From: an uncultured Prevotellaceae bacterium
GTDB lineage: Bacteria; Bacteroidota; Bacteroidia; Bacteroidales; Bacteroidaceae
Direction of reading: 5' to 3'
NCBI GenBank assembly: GCA_947169115.1
Contig: CAMVOK010000006.1
Span: forward strand, 62,001 to 126,000
Length of the DNA stretch: 64,000 nt
The notes beneath the pieces were generated by a model that was given only the letters and a program-made list of their open reading frames with translations, ran no database searches and was not told the DNA's origin. Each line of letters begins with the position of its first letter. The first letter of the stretch is position 1. Of this stretch, positions 1 through 8,589 are shown in pieces. A program made the translations under genes and the position numbers.

Positions 1-618
1 ATAAGGTATAGCAGCGAAGGTTTCTGTGATGGTCTGAATGTCTTTCTTGTCACTGATAGGCCACAACTGATGGCGGAATCCATCGATGGGAGCAATGAAG
101 TCGTATTCAGGTTCTGTCTTGGCATAGCGTGCAACCAAGTCATCAATGACCTTGTTGTCCTTATAGGCAAAGAACACAGGCTCCATGTTCGCATTTGTGG
201 CACGCACGTGCTTCATGCGGTCTTCCTCCTTGTCACGGCGAGTCAATTCATGCTTCTTAATTACGCCATTTTTGGTATAGTCGTCAACCAAAGCCGTTAC
301 GACAAGTCCGAACTGGGTCTTCCCGTTCATGGTCTGAGCGTAGATATAATACATATCCTCGCTGTCCTGACGGAGCCAACCTTCTTTCTGGAACTTCTGG
401 AAATTCTTTGTAGCCTGTTCATAGACACGAGGATCATACTCGCTTGTGCCAACAGGGAAGTCTATCTCGGGCTTGATAATATGGTAAAGGCTCTTCTCGT
501 TATCACCAGCCTCTACCCTCGCCTCTTCACTTTCCAGCACATCATACGGACGACTCTCCACCAGTTCCACCAATTCCTTCGGTGGACGGAGTCCTTTGAA
601 AGGTTTTATCGTTGCCAT
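1..618 (-). CDS. DUF1015 family protein (partial, C-terminus outside window)
   Basis: The minus-strand frame opens at the ATG at 616-618 (begins MATIKPFKGLRPPKE) and stays open to the window edge, giving about 206 residues of a family that is normally about 410. The N-terminal 'IKPFKGLRP' motif and a following 'PYDVLESEEAR' segment are typical of DUF1015, a conserved protein of unknown biochemical role. It lies just downstream of serA and serC on the same strand (13 nt after the serA stop), the arrangement usual in Bacteroidales, so a link to serine metabolism is likely but only by context. No separate promoter is visible in the 13-nt gap. Confidence 0.85.
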   Translation of the reverse strand, partial: MATIKPFKGLRPPKELVELVESRPYDVLESEEARVEAGDNEKSLYHIIKPEIDFPVGTSEYDPRVYEQATKNFQKFQKEGWLRQDSEDMYYIYAQTMNGKTQFGLVVTALVDDYTKNGVIKKHELTRRDKEEDRMKHVRATNANMEPVFFAYKDNKVIDDLVARYAKTEPEYDFIAPIDGFRHQLWPISDKKDIQTITETFAAIPY

Positions 619-631
619 AATTCAATGAACA

Positions 632-1552
632 TTAGTTAACCTTAAACTTTGTGGTACCCTGTTCCAGATATCCAACAATCTGGTTGGCAGCAGCGATACC
701 TGCATTCACATTGGCTTCAGCTGTCTGTGCCCCCATCTTCTTTGGAGTTGCAAAATAGCGGCCAGCAGCCTTCTCCTGGAATTCAGCATCCTTGTCTGGC
801 TTGATGTCTGTCAGATATTTCAAGTCGGTACGTTCTTCCATCAAACGGAGCAGACCATCCTCGTCAATCACCTCCTTACGGGCTGTGTTTACAAGAATGC
901 CACCTTTCTTCATGCGGCCAACCAAATCATAGTTGATGCTCTGACGGGTTTCTGCTGTTGCAGGAATATGCAGACTGACAATGTCGCACTCATCGAAGAG
1001 AGCCTCCTGACACGAAACAGCCACTACCCCAGCCTGCTCTATCACCTCCTTGGGACAGAAAGCATCGTAGGCATATACCTTCATGCCAAAACCATTGGCT
1101 ATGCGAGCTACATTACGACCTACATTTCCAAATGCCAGAATACCCAGTTTCTTGCCCAAGAGTTCTGTACCACTGGTGCCATTGAAGAAATTGCGCACGC
1201 CATATACCAACATGCCAAATACCAGCTCTGCTACAGAATTGGCATTCTGACCTGGGGTGTTCATGGCAACCACGTTGTGGGCAGTACATGCCTGAAGGTC
1301 GAGATTGTCATAACCAGCACCAGCTCGCACTACAATCTTCAACTGCTTGGCAGCCTCCACAACCTCAGCATCAACCTTGTCGCTTCTCACAATCAAGGCA
1401 TCAACATCCTTTACGGCATCCAACAGCTGTGACTTCTCGGTATATTTTTCCAACAAAGCCAGTTCATAGCCAGCTTTTTCTGTAACCTCACGAATGCCAT
1501 CAACAGCGACCTTGCTGAAGGGCTTTTCTGTTGCAACAAGTACCTTAGCCAT
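632..1552 (-). CDS. serA: D-3-phosphoglycerate dehydrogenase, short type without regulatory domain
   Basis: This enzyme oxidises 3-phosphoglycerate to 3-phosphohydroxypyruvate with NAD, the first step of serine synthesis. I start at MAKVLVATEK (ATG 1550-1552), one base beyond the serC stop; a longer frame runs into serC and is unlikely. The protein is 306 residues and has no ACT or ASB domain, so feedback control by serine through those domains is not expected. The nucleotide site reads AFGNVG at 140-145 (first Gly of GxGxxG is Ala) and the catalytic Arg is in NTAR (Arg225). The usual catalytic His in 'TPHxGA' is replaced by Lys in TPKKMGAQT (about 269-277), which matches the type IIIK class known from Entamoeba. 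It forms an operon with serC and DUF1015. Confidence 0.95.
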   Translation of the reverse strand: MAKVLVATEKPFSKVAVDGIREVTEKAGYELALLEKYTEKSQLLDAVKDVDALIVRSDKVDAEVVEAAKQLKIVVRAGAGYDNLDLQACTAHNVVAMNTPGQNANSVAELVFGMLVYGVRNFFNGTSGTELLGKKLGILAFGNVGRNVARIANGFGMKVYAYDAFCPKEVIEQAGVVAVSCQEALFDECDIVSLHIPATAETRQSINYDLVGRMKKGGILVNTARKEVIDEDGLLRLMEERTDLKYLTDIKPDKDAEFQEKAAGRYFATPKKMGAQTAEANVNAGIAAANQIVGYLEQGTTKFKVN

Positions 1553-1553
1553 A

Positions 1554-2621
1554 TTAATGAAGTTTTTCAAATTCCTGCATTGCAGCAACCAGTGCATTCA
1601 CACCTTCCATATCCATGGCATTGTAGCAAGAAGCACGGAAACCACCTACACTGCGGTGACCCTTGATGCCAACCATGCCACGCTCGGTAGCAAACTGCAT
1701 GAAGTCAGCCTCCAGTTCCTTGTATTCGTCGTTCATTACGAAGCAGAGGTTCATTACAGAACGGTCTTCCTCAGCAACCGTGCCACGGAATAGTTTGTTG
1801 CGGTCAATTTCACCATAAACAACCTTTGCACGCTCCAGTGCACGACGTTCCATTTCCTTCACGCCACCACAATTCTTTATCCACTTCAAGGTCTGCAAGG
1901 CGCAATAGATGGGAACTGTTGGAGGTGTGTTGAACATAGAACCACCCTTGATATGTGTGCGATAATCGAGCATGGTGGGAATCTGACGGCTCACCTTGCC
2001 CAGACAATCGTCCTTCACGATAACGAAAGTAACACCTGCCATACTGAGATTCTTCTGTGCTCCGCCGTAGATGAGGTTATACTTTGATACATCTATGGGA
2101 CGAGAGAAGATATCACTGGACATGTCAGCCACCATGGGAACAGGGCTATCTAGTTCACGACGAATCTCAGTACCATAAATGGTATTGTTCGTAGTGATGT
2201 GGAAATAGTCGGCATCTGCAGGGATGACAAAATCCTTGGGAATATAGCTGTATGTGCTTTCTGCAGAGCTGGCTACCTCAATGGCTTCACCGAAAAGTTT
2301 TGCCTCGGCCAATGCTTTCTTGGCCCAGACACCAGTGTTCAGGTAAGCAGCCTTCTTCTCCAGGAGGTTGTAGGGAACCATGCAGAACTGCAAACTTGCA
2401 CCACCGCCCAGAAAGAGAACACTATATCCTTCAGGGATATCGAGGAGTTCCTTGAAGAGAGCCACCGTTTCGTCAACGACAGGTTGGAAATTCTTGGCTC
2501 TGTGGCTCATTTCCATCAAACTAAGTCCGCTGCCTTCAAAGTCAAGACATGCAGCAGCCGTAGCCTCCATTACCTCCTTAGGCAACTTCGAGGGACCGGC
2601 ATTGAAATTGTACTTTTTCAT
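1554..2621 (-). CDS. serC: phosphoserine aminotransferase
   Basis: This PLP enzyme makes 3-phosphoserine from 3-phosphohydroxypyruvate and glutamate, the second serine step, and can also act in pyridoxine synthesis. The 355-residue protein has the family length. It opens with [14 protein letters not shown], the SerC N-terminal signature (FNAGPxxLP). The PLP Lys is Lys190 in YGGAQKN, and the C-terminus carries the conserved '[15 protein letters not shown]' segment. It is the first gene of serC-serA-DUF1015, with a single base between its stop and the serA start. A Bacteroidota-type promoter lies 42-72 bp upstream. Confidence 0.97.
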   Translation of the reverse strand: MKKYNFNAGPSKLPKEVMEATAAACLDFEGSGLSLMEMSHRAKNFQPVVDETVALFKELLDIPEGYSVLFLGGGASLQFCMVPYNLLEKKAAYLNTGVWAKKALAEAKLFGEAIEVASSAESTYSYIPKDFVIPADADYFHITTNNTIYGTEIRRELDSPVPMVADMSSDIFSRPIDVSKYNLIYGGAQKNLSMAGVTFVIVKDDCLGKVSRQIPTMLDYRTHIKGGSMFNTPPTVPIYCALQTLKWIKNCGGVKEMERRALERAKVVYGEIDRNKLFRGTVAEEDRSVMNLCFVMNDEYKELEADFMQFATERGMVGIKGHRSVGGFRASCYNAMDMEGVNALVAAMQEFEKLH

Positions 2622-2662
2622 AAAATACCGTTTTTATAGGTTCATAACAATTAATCCGAAAG

Positions 2663-2693
2663 CAAATGTACAAAGATTTCACGACATTTCCAA
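2663..2693 (-). promoter_or_regulatory. serC operon promoter
   Basis: On the minus strand a TACATTTG box (2670-2663) fits the Bacteroidota -7 consensus TAnnTTTG. A TTG (2693-2691) lies 20 bp upstream as the -33 element. It is placed about 42 bp before the serC ATG. This is a sequence match only. Confidence 0.6.
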
Positions 2694-2712
2694 GGGAATG
2701 CCCTATTTTCTG

Positions 2713-3891
2713 TTAGTTTCCATCAGGTTTCACGAGGTCCACCATTTTACTGTCTGTCCAGTGGAAACTATCAAACGCATCTGGGCGACTTGGTTCGTAA
2801 CCTCTTTGATACTCGGGACGCAGGTAGCGTACAAAACCAATGTTCTGGGCAATCAACCCTTCAATAACACACTTGGCTATCTGATAGGCTCCATACGGGT
2901 TGAAGTGGGTATTGTCAGCAAAAGCTTCTGTCTGTCCAGGATAACTACCTGCCGGATAATGCACAAATGCACGTTTAGACCCCTCCTCTCCCATCGCTTC
3001 AAACAGGAGTCGCGTCATTTGGTGTAAATCAATGAGCGGACACTTTTCTCGCTCAGCCACCCATGCCATGGCTTCTGGATAATCGGCATGGGTTTCACGG
3101 ATACGACCACCCTTGTCAAAGAAACGGCGTTGCGTGGGTGTGATGAAAATTGGGGTTGCCCCACGTTTCCTGGCCTCGTCAACAAATGTCTTCAATGCTG
3201 TTGCAAAGTTATAGTATGCACCAGCCCCAGGGAACGTCTGTTTCTGGTCGTTATGACCAAATTCCATGATAATGTAGTCTCCTGGCTTCATCATCGAAAG
3301 CCCTTTTGCTAAACGTCCGACACTGATGAAGGTGGATGCCGTCTCACCACTTTCTGCCAAATTACAGAAACATACGGAATCATTGAACCAACGAGGTATC
3401 ATCTGTCCCCATGAAGCCCAAGGCTCATCGTCCTGATCAACAACCGTGGAATTGCCACATAGGAATATTGTGGGGGCAATGGTGTCTCGCTCTACCGAAA
3501 TCTTTTGAACAGCCTGACAATCCCCTGTGACTTCAAATGTCAACAGGTCGTCCCAGTTCAGTTTCGAACGTTCACGTGCTTTAATCTTCACACTCTCTCG
3601 CTCATTAATGCGTGGAGTGCGTTTGTTTACGAGAAACGATATTTGCTTCTCTTCCCCCTTCTTTGTGGGTTCGTTCTCTATATACAGCCGTCTGCTCTCA
3701 CAGCGAACGGTCGTGTTGCCAGCCTTCTTCTTGTTACCTAACGTCACCGTAACTCTATAGTTACCGTCAGGCACTTGCACGGATGTGTAATATGAAGATA
3801 ACGCAAGACTATCCTTGAGATTAAGACTAACCGACTGTGCGAACGTCAGTTCAACAGACAGTAGGAAGGCAATAAGGGCGTACTTTTTCAT
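2713..3891 (-). CDS. secreted rhamnogalacturonan acetylesterase (CE12-like SGNH hydrolase)
   Basis: The likely role is removal of acetyl groups from the rhamnogalacturonan backbone of pectin. The 392-residue protein starts with a signal peptide (MKKYALIAFLLSVELTFAQS). Residues 20-125 look like a beta-sandwich module, and an SGNH hydrolase domain follows. Block I is CGNSTVVDQ with Ser148 (GNS instead of the usual GDS), block III is FGHND (211-215), and the Asp/His pair is in DNTHFN (Asp326, His329). It is the last gene of a four-gene operon: its ATG overlaps the mltG stop by four bases (ATGA). The esterase call is firm; the exact pectin substrate is inferred from family CE12 and from the GH51 in the same operon. 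Confidence 0.88.
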   Translation of the reverse strand: MKKYALIAFLLSVELTFAQSVSLNLKDSLALSSYYTSVQVPDGNYRVTVTLGNKKKAGNTTVRCESRRLYIENEPTKKGEEKQISFLVNKRTPRINERESVKIKARERSKLNWDDLLTFEVTGDCQAVQKISVERDTIAPTIFLCGNSTVVDQDDEPWASWGQMIPRWFNDSVCFCNLAESGETASTFISVGRLAKGLSMMKPGDYIIMEFGHNDQKQTFPGAGAYYNFATALKTFVDEARKRGATPIFITPTQRRFFDKGGRIRETHADYPEAMAWVAEREKCPLIDLHQMTRLLFEAMGEEGSKRAFVHYPAGSYPGQTEAFADNTHFNPYGAYQIAKCVIEGLIAQNIGFVRYLRPEYQRGYEPSRPDAFDSFHWTDSKMVDLVKPDGN

Positions 3892-4889
3892 CGTATGTTA
3901 CGTTTGTTGAGTGCCTGAGTGTATCGACGGGCATTTTTTAAATGCTCCGAATAAGTTCTCGCGAAATTGTGTGTACCCGAAAAGTCTTCTTTGGCACACA
4001 TATAAATAAAATCATGATGTACGTAATTAAGCACAGCATCAATTCCAGCCACAGAAGGAATACGTATAGGTCCAGGAGGTAAACCTGTGTTCTTGTACGT
4101 ATTATAAGGACTATCCACTGTCAGATGCTTTCCCCAGATGCGTCGCAGGGAGAAATCTCCTACCGCAAACTTCACCGTAGGATCAGCCTGTAGTGGCATT
4201 CCTATCTCCAGCCGCTTCACATACATACCAGCCACCATCGGTTTTTCCGTATTGTTGGCAGTCTCCTCATCTACGATGCTTGCCAAGGTCGCCACCTCTT
4301 CATGGGTGAATCCCATGGCTTGTGCCTTACGATTCCGTTCGTCTGTCCAGAAAGTCTTGTTCTCTCGCTTCATGCGAGCCATGAAGTCGTCCAGGGAGAT
4401 GTTCCAATACACCTGATATGTGTTGGGAACGAACAAGGCAGGCAGGGTTTCACAGGTATAGTCATACCTTTGGCAGAATGCAGAATCACGAAAAGCGTTG
4501 TTGAACATTATCGAATCCAGCATCAGACGTTCTCCCAAATAAGCAGCCAGTCTGTCAAGTGTGCGAACCGAGGGTATGGTCAGATTTATGGGTTCCTGTT
4601 GTCCGTTGCGTAAACGGCGAAACAGAGTTAGGATGTTGTCTCCCCTCTTTACAGCATAACGTCCCGAACGAGGTTGGTAGTTCAGTAGATTGCTCAACAA
4701 AGAAAAGCCCCACGTTCTTACTCCAGACTTATCTAAATCTTCCTTTACGTCCGACTTGGTAAGTCCCTCATATATCAGAATATAAGTATCTTCTTCGCAA
4801 CCTTTAGTGCAATTGGTTATGAAGATGCTGGAAATCGTTATCACAGCCGTCAGACCACATAGGGCAAGAACCAACAACAGCTTCTTCAT
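3888..4889 (-). CDS. mltG: endolytic peptidoglycan transglycosylase MltG (YceG-like)
   Basis: MltG cleaves nascent glycan strands at the inner membrane and is thought to set strand length. I start at MKKLLLVLAL (ATG 4887-4889), whose A-T-G-A overlaps the GH51 stop; a longer frame extends into GH51. The 333-residue protein has one N-terminal membrane segment (about 3-26), then the YceG domain. The family signature reads LASIVDEETANNTEKPMVAG (202-221), then LQADPTVKFA and YNTYKNTGLPPGPI. In most relatives the signature is ASIVExET; here the first acid is Asp207, and Glu208/Glu209 follow. Lying between GH51 and CE12 in a carbohydrate operon is unusual for this housekeeping gene. Confidence 0.93.
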   Translation of the reverse strand: MKKLLLVLALCGLTAVITISSIFITNCTKGCEEDTYILIYEGLTKSDVKEDLDKSGVRTWGFSLLSNLLNYQPRSGRYAVKRGDNILTLFRRLRNGQQEPINLTIPSVRTLDRLAAYLGERLMLDSIMFNNAFRDSAFCQRYDYTCETLPALFVPNTYQVYWNISLDDFMARMKRENKTFWTDERNRKAQAMGFTHEEVATLASIVDEETANNTEKPMVAGMYVKRLEIGMPLQADPTVKFAVGDFSLRRIWGKHLTVDSPYNTYKNTGLPPGPIRIPSVAGIDAVLNYVHHDFIYMCAKEDFSGTHNFARTYSEHLKNARRYTQALNKRNIR

Positions 4890-7372
4890 AACTCTATCAA
4901 TGTAAACGAATAAGGTGGCATTTCGTACACGCAATCCGCCGACAAGGTAATGCTCTTCTCTTGAGGACGTGCGGTGGTGCTATCATAATTACCGGTGAGT
5001 ATCGTCATCTTGCATGCCTTTTCTCCATCAAGCAATCCTTTTAGTTGAAGGTGTGCCGAAACAGGGTGGTTCAGAATATTCACCAGTTTCAGATAGGTCA
5101 CTCCATAATGTGTGTCCTGTACCGTACTGACAGCCAAACGTTCCCTTACACCAGGCTTGTTGGAATTAACGTTAATCGTAGATGACAAGTATTTGTTTCC
5201 CTGGCTGTTTCCACACATCTTTTGTGCAAAATATCCTACTGTGGGTTTCACTTCCGTATTTGAGAAATATACCATGTCGGGATTCCATTGTGTATGTCCG
5301 TCTTTGGCCAACAGCGGAGCATAACTGCTCATCTCCACAATGTCACCATTGCGTTCCAGCGAGCAAAAATGCAAAGCCTCGCTCAAGGCTGTTTCCACGG
5401 TACTCTTCCTTCCTGGGACATGAGCCGCCCACTCCCCCAGATATACCTTTGGGGCAGTACGGTCATACTGGTCATAATAATCCTGATTGTAGATGTACCA
5501 TCCCGGACTCACATAATAATGTTCATCCACCAAGTCGATACAGTCCTTATTCTCTGTTGCAATGCGCCATCCCTCTTCGTAATCACTCCCGTAATAGAAC
5601 GGACCGGCAGTACCGCAGATGCGGATGTTGGGATATTTTTCCTTGATAGCCTTGCATATCATCAAATATCGTTCCTCGAAGGTCGGGCTTATGAGGTCCT
5701 CATTACCAATGCCAATGTATTTCAGGCCGAAAGGAGCCTTATGACCTTGTTCAATACGTTTGCGTCCCCATTCTGTGGAAGCATCACCATTGGCCCACTC
5801 TATCAAGTCCAGTATTTCCTGGATATAGTCAGGCATCTCGTTTAAGGGTATTCCCCCTTGCTGACCAGCCCCACCGTCACTTGAATTCTGACAGGGAACT
5901 CCAGCCGATAACACGGGCAGGGGTTCCATACCCATATCTTCGCACATCTGGAAGAATTCATAGAAGCCCAATTGTCGGCTTTGGTGGTACCCCCAGATGT
6001 TGCGCAGCGGTTTTCTGTCCTCACGTGGACCTACGGTCTCTTTCCAGTGATATATATTTCCTATGCCATCACCATGGGTGACACAACCGCCCGGGAATCG
6101 CATGAATGTTGGTTTCAGTGCAGCCAGGCACTCAGCTAAATCCCGTCGCAAACCATGTCCCTTGTATGTGTCTTGGGGCATAAGCGAAATCATATCTATT
6201 GCCGTTACACCCACTTTTAACGGACGAATATCCAATACGGCATGTTGTGCCGACGTTTGTGGGCGCAAAACAGCCTTAACCTTTTTCCATTCTTTTTTTC
6301 CGCCAGTCAATGTCGTGGAAGCCAATGTTTTCTCACCATCCTTTAAGGACACAAGCACCTTCCCTCCCTTCAAATAGAGAGATAGGTCGTATTTTTCTCC
6401 TGCCTTAACAACGATGCCGTCAAAACCAACATTCTGAATGGATGCTCCCAACCCCTTGGCGTCAACATCAAGGGCAATAGCATGGCAATTGTTGTTGCTG
6501 ACACCTTGCACATCGGTTATCAGATGCAGCTTTCCTTGTACTTTCCAACCTGTCGTCTGATTCCAGTTCTGGTCGCCCATGCGGTCGTGTGGGTCGTATT
6601 CGAAATCACCGTTCTGAATAAGCTGTGCCCACAATCCCCCATCTGCACTGTAATTGATGTCTTCAAAGAAGACACCCATTAGTTTCTCACTGATGGTCTT
6701 CGACTGATTGGCATCCACAACTACCTCTGCCCGTAAGTCCTTTACGTCACGGAAACGTTCCTCGTTATCGCGTGCCATTTCAGCTTCGCGGTTGCTTTTC
6801 CTTACCATGGCTTCCTGCTGATATCGGATAGCCTCTACCATATTATAGGGTACGCGCACGTGTGAGGTTACGTCCTCATGTTCCGTTACCAACTTGGGTT
6901 GTGAGAAATGCGCAAGGTCTGTAGTGTATGTCGAATAGTAGTTCCCCTTCCGGTTATGGAAAGTGATGATGAAACCGTCATTCAAGGCAGTGACTACTGG
7001 TGAAAGGCACTCTCCCACCCCATTCATGTAGGGATAGTCTTGTGGTCGCCAATGAACAAAGTCGCTTGTCCGTGACACACCAAACTGATTGACTTTGTCA
7101 CTCACCTGGAAAACAAGAGCATATTCACCCTTGGCTCCACGGGCAATACTTGGAGCGTATAACTTTTTTTCGCGTCCCCATGTACCATAATCACTACCAA
7201 GTATGCGATTCTCTGCCACATTGCTCCATCGTTCACCGTCACTGCTCCATTGGAGCATCAAACCACCTCCATGAGGCAGTTCTTGTGGACGCAGATATAC
7301 AGAGTCAGGCACAGCAGCAGAGGTCAGTCCACTGACAATCACAGTTGCCAGAAAAGAAGTTATTTTTTTCAT
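4886..7372 (-). CDS. alpha-L-arabinofuranosidase, GH51, with an N-terminal partial beta-propeller
   Basis: The expected role is release of arabinofuranose from arabinan or arabinoxylan side chains. Of 828 residues, 1-20 are a signal peptide. Residues 25-170 resemble a few blades of a GH43-type propeller (SRTSDFVHWRPQDYPY, LAHFSQPK), too short for a complete catalytic fold. From about 215 the GH51 enzyme begins (SEKLMGVFFEDINYSADGG), with a carbohydrate-binding-like insert at about 265-400. The acid/base is Glu558 in IGIGNEDL and the nucleophile Glu647 in VYLGEWAAH. It overlaps its neighbours by ATGA on both sides. The Glu-rich end of the upstream gene also places AGGAGG four bases before this ATG, a rare strong ribosome-binding site for this phylum. 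Confidence 0.92.
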   Translation of the reverse strand: MKKITSFLATVIVSGLTSAAVPDSVYLRPQELPHGGGLMLQWSSDGERWSNVAENRILGSDYGTWGREKKLYAPSIARGAKGEYALVFQVSDKVNQFGVSRTSDFVHWRPQDYPYMNGVGECLSPVVTALNDGFIITFHNRKGNYYSTYTTDLAHFSQPKLVTEHEDVTSHVRVPYNMVEAIRYQQEAMVRKSNREAEMARDNEERFRDVKDLRAEVVVDANQSKTISEKLMGVFFEDINYSADGGLWAQLIQNGDFEYDPHDRMGDQNWNQTTGWKVQGKLHLITDVQGVSNNNCHAIALDVDAKGLGASIQNVGFDGIVVKAGEKYDLSLYLKGGKVLVSLKDGEKTLASTTLTGGKKEWKKVKAVLRPQTSAQHAVLDIRPLKVGVTAIDMISLMPQDTYKGHGLRRDLAECLAALKPTFMRFPGGCVTHGDGIGNIYHWKETVGPREDRKPLRNIWGYHQSRQLGFYEFFQMCEDMGMEPLPVLSAGVPCQNSSDGGAGQQGGIPLNEMPDYIQEILDLIEWANGDASTEWGRKRIEQGHKAPFGLKYIGIGNEDLISPTFEERYLMICKAIKEKYPNIRICGTAGPFYYGSDYEEGWRIATENKDCIDLVDEHYYVSPGWYIYNQDYYDQYDRTAPKVYLGEWAAHVPGRKSTVETALSEALHFCSLERNGDIVEMSSYAPLLAKDGHTQWNPDMVYFSNTEVKPTVGYFAQKMCGNSQGNKYLSSTINVNSNKPGVRERLAVSTVQDTHYGVTYLKLVNILNHPVSAHLQLKGLLDGEKACKMTILTGNYDSTTARPQEKSITLSADCVYEMPPYSFTLIEL

Positions 7373-8082
7373 TCTTCCTCCTCTTCTTTCTTAATTTCCT
7401 GCTTATACGTTATCTCTGTCGTTACGCCGTTACTCGTCAGTTTTATGACATCCGTCCTTTCTTCAGTCCCCATGTTCGGGTCAATGTTCAGCACCACCTT
7501 CTGCTCACCTTTTGTTCCCATATTTACGGCAGGATGCACAAAAGTCCCATCGGTAAGAGTCCAGTCTCCGTATGCCGTAAACATCAGCGTATCGGGTTCT
7601 TGCAGGACATCAGGTTCTGTTGCTTCAAAAACAGCAGAAACGGCAATGCGCTCTTGATAACTGTAAGCCGGAGCCGGACACGTAATGTTCGGCCAAGGCA
7701 CCTGGTAGTAATAGGCAGATACAGTCTGGTCCCAGTCATTGCCCCCATAGGTATGAAGCGAAACAGACCCCGTGCGAGGTTTTCCTGTGGTATTGGCTTG
7801 GAATTGTATGGGCAGGTTCAATATCCAGACATTACGGTCGGCATAGTTTATTTCCTTTGTCTGACTCTCCGCAGGAATGATAATCCACGACTCGTTTGAG
7901 CTCAATGTGAACTGGTCTGTTGTCTGAAATTCAATGCTGTCCTCCAATTGATCGGCATAGACAAAAGCCATCTGACTGGTCGATGGATATGTCACGGCCA
8001 CACTATGGTGGAAATCCTCCTTGTTGCACGAAGCCAGCAACAACATGGCAACAAGTAGGGACATGATGCTTTTTTTCTTCAT
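7369..8082 (-). CDS. BACON-like surface lipoprotein, first gene of the arabinan/pectin operon
   Basis: The start is MKKKSIMSLLVAMLLLASCNKED (ATG 8080-8082). LLLASC followed by NKED is a lipoprotein signal with lipidated Cys, so the protein is anchored in a membrane, probably the outer one. The remaining ~215 residues are beta-rich with a 'SNESWIIIPA' segment typical of BACON-type domains, which often bind carbohydrate or mucin in Bacteroidota. The C-terminus is EIKKEEEEE, and its Glu codons double as the ribosome-binding site of the GH51 gene. A TATATTTG -7 box lies on the minus strand at 8118-8111, with no clear -33 match. A carbohydrate-binding role is inferred from context. Confidence 0.75.
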   Translation of the reverse strand: MKKKSIMSLLVAMLLLASCNKEDFHHSVAVTYPSTSQMAFVYADQLEDSIEFQTTDQFTLSSNESWIIIPAESQTKEINYADRNVWILNLPIQFQANTTGKPRTGSVSLHTYGGNDWDQTVSAYYYQVPWPNITCPAPAYSYQERIAVSAVFEATEPDVLQEPDTLMFTAYGDWTLTDGTFVHPAVNMGTKGEQKVVLNIDPNMGTEERTDVIKLTSNGVTTEITYKQEIKKEEEEE

Positions 8083-8148
8083 GATAAATGTTTTTTCGTG
8101 TTTTGCACAACAAATATACAAACATTCTGTGGAATTACCATCCTATTG

Positions 8149-8180
8149 TTTGTCTTTTAACTGATTTTAGACTATCTTTG
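8149..8180 (+). promoter_or_regulatory. promoter of the small winged-helix-like gene
   Basis: TTTG at 8149-8152, a 20-bp spacer and TATCTTTG at 8173-8180 match the Bacteroidota -33/-7 consensus, about 22 bp before the ATG at 8203. It is back to back with the -7 box of the divergent lipoprotein operon. Confidence 0.7.
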
Positions 8181-8202
8181 CCTTGGTTTTAGAAATCATC
8201 CG

Positions 8203-8541
8203 ATGAAGAATGCCTATCATAACGATATCATGGATATGCTGATGCGGAGTGGTCGCGACGGCATGAATGTCCGTCGTCTGGCTCGGCAACTCTATAATCT
8301 GCATAGTGGAATCTTTGCCTCCGATGTCGTTTACGGGCAACTTTACAACCAAGTCCGTTTCTATCTCTATTACCAGTCTCGTCAGCGTCACTCCCCTTTC
8401 CTCCACTTACATCGTGGGCAGTATGCCCTTCGTCAGGACATAGCCGTACAACTGGATATCTTCATTGATGTTCCCCGCGACGAGGAACGCCCAGTCAAAT
8501 CCGTAAAGAAAGACGAATCGCGACAGTTGCTGCTTTTTTAA
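8203..8541 (+). CDS. small DNA-binding-like protein with C-terminal clamp-binding motif
   Basis: This 112-residue protein has no signal peptide or membrane segment. Residues 1-75 (NDIMDMLMRSGRDGMNVRRL, then ARQLYN, and later FLHLHRGQYALR) have the helix-helix-strand pattern of HARE-type or other small winged-helix domains, with several basic residues. The last six residues are RQLLLF; QLLLF fits the bacterial beta sliding-clamp-binding consensus QL(S/D)LF and is placed at the extreme C-terminus, where such motifs are often found. A role near the replication fork is therefore possible, but I know of no characterised member. It has its own promoter and stands alone between a divergent and a convergent gene. 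Confidence 0.65.
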   Translation: MKNAYHNDIMDMLMRSGRDGMNVRRLARQLYNLHSGIFASDVVYGQLYNQVRFYLYYQSRQRHSPFLHLHRGQYALRQDIAVQLDIFIDVPRDEERPVKSVKKDESRQLLLF

Positions 8542-8589
8542 CTTCGCGAATGTAGTGAGCCTCGTTACTCTATACCCCCTGCAAACACA

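Noticed and set aside
968-1432. A 154-codon plus-strand frame opposite serA
   Set aside because: It is the antisense of a clear housekeeping gene with strong codon constraint, and no independent signals support it.
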